DNA from: Crotophaga sulcirostris
Lineage: Eukaryota; Chordata; Aves; Cuculiformes; Crotophagidae
Assembly (NCBI GenBank): GCA_013397455.1
Contig: VYZB01000036.1
Location: forward strand, 2,706,090-2,770,089
Direction: 5' to 3'
Length of the DNA stretch: 64,000 nucleotides
Position numbers and translations under genes: made by a program. The notes beneath the pieces are model-generated. The model searched no databases and was not told the DNA's origin. It saw nothing but the letters and a program-made list of their open reading frames with translations. Shown one piece after another: positions 61,495 to 64,000 of the stretch. Within the stretch, counting starts at the first letter, position 1, and every line of letters starts with the position of its first letter.

Positions 61495-61953
61495 CCCAGC
61501 AGTATGTTTCTTCCATACCTATGCATTCTTCTCACTACAGCAAATTGAGACCGGACAAAAATTAAGACATGAAAATGGCAAATTCACCATGCAACCCCTC
61601 CCCCTGCTTTCTATTTTTAAAAATTCAAACTATTTTATTTTATTTCTTCTTCAACAAATACATTTGGTGTGCTGCAGCTGGTGTTTCTGGCTTATCTTTC
61701 TCCTTCACCTAAGGTTTCATGGGTGCATATTGAATATTCTGTGTTATTGTGAGACCCACCTAAGATTGCATCGTGTTTTGGAGAGCAGACCCAAATCGCA
61801 ATTCAAAACTGAGTTATTTGGATCTGCTGTATGGAGTTCCGCATGCTGAGTGGCATTGCAGTGTCAGTTGTCTTAGTTGGATAAATCCCTGTTGGAATAA
61901 CTGGTCGAGGCAAAGAGTGTTAGAATATGTAGAGACCACTCCTCAGACAAATG

Positions 61954-62083
61954 GTATCACAGTATCATAGTATCACAAGGTTGGAAGGGACCTCTGAGAT
62001 CATCAAGTCCAACCTATAAGCTGACACTAACACCATCCCATCACCTAAACCATGGCACTCAGTGCCTCATCCAGTCTTCCCTT
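61954..62083 (-). mobile_element. CR1 LINE 3' end fragment (younger subfamily)
   Basis: An antisense fragment of about 130 bp. Its tail is TATCACAGTATCATAGTATCAC, written here as repeated octamers TATCACAG. Then come AAGGTTGGAAGGGACC and CCATGGCACTCAGTGCC, which is the end of ORF2 in the subfamily also seen at 24541 and 63703. It is truncated at about 62083, so it contains little more than the 3' UTR and the last codons of ORF2. Confidence 0.93.
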
Positions 62084-63702
62084 CCCTGGTGAGAAAACAG
62101 GAGTGGATTAAAGCCTTTCATCTTTTCTGCCAAAGAGGCACAAACCTTTTCAGCCCAAAACACCACAACTGGAAATCACCGAAGGGGAATGCATATTTTG
62201 GTTGCATTTATTCCTTGTACCCTCACCCTGAAGCACCTCTTTCTGGTGAGAGAGGGAGAGTAAAATTTAGATTGTGAGGGAGCATCTGCTTTGGAGTTGT
62301 GTGGAAATTATGAGATTTTCTCAAGAACAAATTCTTTGCAGACTCCTGTGGATATTCTGCTGTGGCAGCCCAGCTGGAAGATGAGCATGGAAGTGTGGTG
62401 TGTGCATGGAATGAAGGAATTCCCTCCTCATTGCCCTTCACAGGGCTGTGAAGAAGTGGTGGAGTAGTTGCCTGAGTTTCTCTTGTACTTTGTATTGGAC
62501 AGGAGAATAAATATAAGCACTTCATACTCCTGCATGATTTTCCTACTGGATTTTCAACACTTGTGAGCCATCTGCCAGGTTGTCTTAGTGTAGCCATGAT
62601 AAGAAAATGGCCCAGAGGTACTGTGACGTTTCTTAATTGACGTGTTGAGTTGCTGGGAGGTTGAAGATGTGCATGCTAAAACTTCCATCTTGTGCTTTGT
62701 TCATTGGCCTAGTCTTTCTGCACGTTGAGTGAAAAATGTTGCTTAATATACACTATTGTATATCTTTGAAATATTATCACCAATTTTATATTAGGTTTTG
62801 AATCACCTCCTTCATCTCAGAATGCTAACCAAGCGTGTGGATATACAAATAAATGGAATGTTCAAATTCACTTTATAAAGTATTACTTAGTACCAAAAAT
62901 ATTAACACAGGTTTAATCAATTGTATTGAATTTACCCTGCACATAATACTTGACCAAGACAAATGACCATATTTGTCTCAGGTAGCCTAGATAAGTTTCT
63001 CCTTTGCTTACTGATGGGAAAGAGTCGCATGTATAGACCAGTAATATACTGATCATTTTCACTACTCAACTGAATTTTTAGGAACGTGTGCATGTTAATT
63101 TTCTAAGAAATTCACAATTATTTTAATAAGATCTATATGTATTGCTGCAAGAAGGCAGTTTGGACTGTTCCCTCAGGATGTTGCTTGAGGTATACCTAAC
63201 TATAATTAAAGCTATTAACACTTCATTGTCTCAGACCTTTCCATGCATACCGTAGATTTTGGGGCAGAGACTTTGATTTATTTTTGAGTACTTGCACAAA
63301 TGTTTATAGGTCCAGAAGCTCTCATACAAATGGTAATTTGGCACTTGGCAGAGTAGAATGTAGCTATCAGCTAGTAGAGATCTAAAACTTTCATTTTATT
63401 ATAAACATTTTTTTGCAGTTCTAGCTGAAGGTGAAGTTAAGTATTGGTCAGCTGTCAGATACATGGAATATTTTAAAAGTGGTTGTCCTTCCACAAGAAT
63501 CTGGAGCTTTTTCATAGCTCCATTTAAATTATTTTCAGCAAATTTATAGCTATTGATGTGAGAAAGGAAAGGTGCTTTTAGCATTTTTAGTATAGCTGCA
63601 CCTTGAAACAAATAACATTGTCTTTATTTCTTTGCATACAGAAGAATATAGAACTAGATAAACACAGCTGAATAATTTGTTACTTCAATGCCTGTAAATA
63701 AT
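62084..63702. other. Unique sequence, no gene recognised
   Basis: About 1.6 kb between two CR1 fragments. A minus frame of 124 codons (62223-62597) and a plus frame of 71 codons (62062-62277) have no recognised family. The latter starts inside the CR1. No other element was seen. Confidence 0.5.
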
Positions 63703-64000
63703 AATCACAGTATCACAGTATCACAAGGTTGGAAAGGACCTCTGAGATCATCAAGTCCAACCTATAACCCAGCGCTAACACCAACCTATCATCTAAACCA
63801 TGGCATTGAGTGCTTCATCCAGTCTTCCCTTAAACACATCCAGGGTCAGTGACTCCATCACCTCCGTGGGCAGCGCATTCCAATGGCCAATCACCCTTTC
63901 AGTGAAGAACTTTTTCCTAACATCAAGTCTAAACTTTCCCTGACGAAGCTTAAGTCTATGCCCTCTAGTTCTGTCACTGGTCACCTGTGAGAAGAGACCA
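63703..64000 (-). mobile_element. CR1 LINE (younger subfamily), cut by window end
   Basis: An antisense CR1 of at least 298 bp, beginning with three units of the TATCACAG-type tail. It is followed by AAGGTTGGAAAGGACC and the ORF2 C-terminus, which stays open on the minus strand at 63793-63984 ([48 protein letters not shown]). It runs off the right edge, so its full length is unknown. It is about 90 percent identical by eye to the nested copy at 24541-24923. Confidence 0.95.

Larger units (their letters stand above)
52921..61953. other. AT-rich unique sequence, no gene recognised
   Basis: About 9.0 kb without a recognised gene. Open frames are at most 93 codons (60175-60456, plus). It includes a TG microsatellite (53486-53502), an old MIR-like remnant (59125-59220), a C-rich G-quadruplex motif (60512-60536) and a purine-rich patch (61461-61494). 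The stretch about 57900-58800 is very AT-rich and free of visible repeats. Confidence 0.55.

Noticed and set aside
1..64000. CRISPR arrays, operons, phage or plasmid systems
   Set aside because: No regularly spaced direct repeats and no compact coding. All evidence points to vertebrate non-coding DNA.

Overview
The window reads as non-coding nuclear DNA of a bird, from a draft assembly. Nearly every recognisable element is a CR1 LINE fragment with the 3' end usual for birds: a 'TTGGACTTGATGATC'-type 3' UTR followed by a short octamer tail such as (GATTCTAT)n or (GTGATACT)n. There is also one ERV-L-like solo LTR of a kind common in neoavian genomes, and a few very old MIR/tRNA-type SINE remnants shared by amniotes. 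The background is AT-rich. A 75-base N run marks an assembly gap. The species cannot be fixed from the sequence. No protein-coding gene, rRNA, functional tRNA or CRISPR array could be supported. The open frames outside transposons are short, at most about 150 codons, and resemble no family I know.

Layout. 1-11.9 kb: AT-rich unique sequence with a strong 16-bp hairpin at 8.4 kb. 11.9-15.2 kb: a MIR-like SINE, then a CR1 cluster of four copies. Two of these are inverted around a small CpG-dense island at 13.18-13.48 kb, the most interesting spot in the window. 15.2-24.0 kb: unique sequence with an AT microsatellite. 24.0-26.6 kb: a CR1 tail, then an old minus-strand CR1 carrying most of a reverse transcriptase, into which a younger plus-strand CR1 has inserted. 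27.1-28.5 kb: two tRNA-SINE remnants and the solo LTR. 28.5-37.3 kb: unique sequence. 37.35-39.7 kb: one CR1 copy, two GC-richer blocks and the gap. 39.7-52.5 kb: unique. 52.46-52.92 kb: a CR1. 52.9-61.9 kb: unique, with a MIR-like remnant and a G-quadruplex motif. 61.95-64.0 kb: two copies of the younger CR1 subfamily, the second cut by the window end.

No genes work together here. The region looks intergenic or deep-intronic, and its history is one of CR1 retroposition at several ages. I found no convincing new biological system. The best leads are the undecayed CpG island trapped between inverted CR1s, the nested CR1 insertion with little or no target duplication, and the 8.4 kb hairpin.
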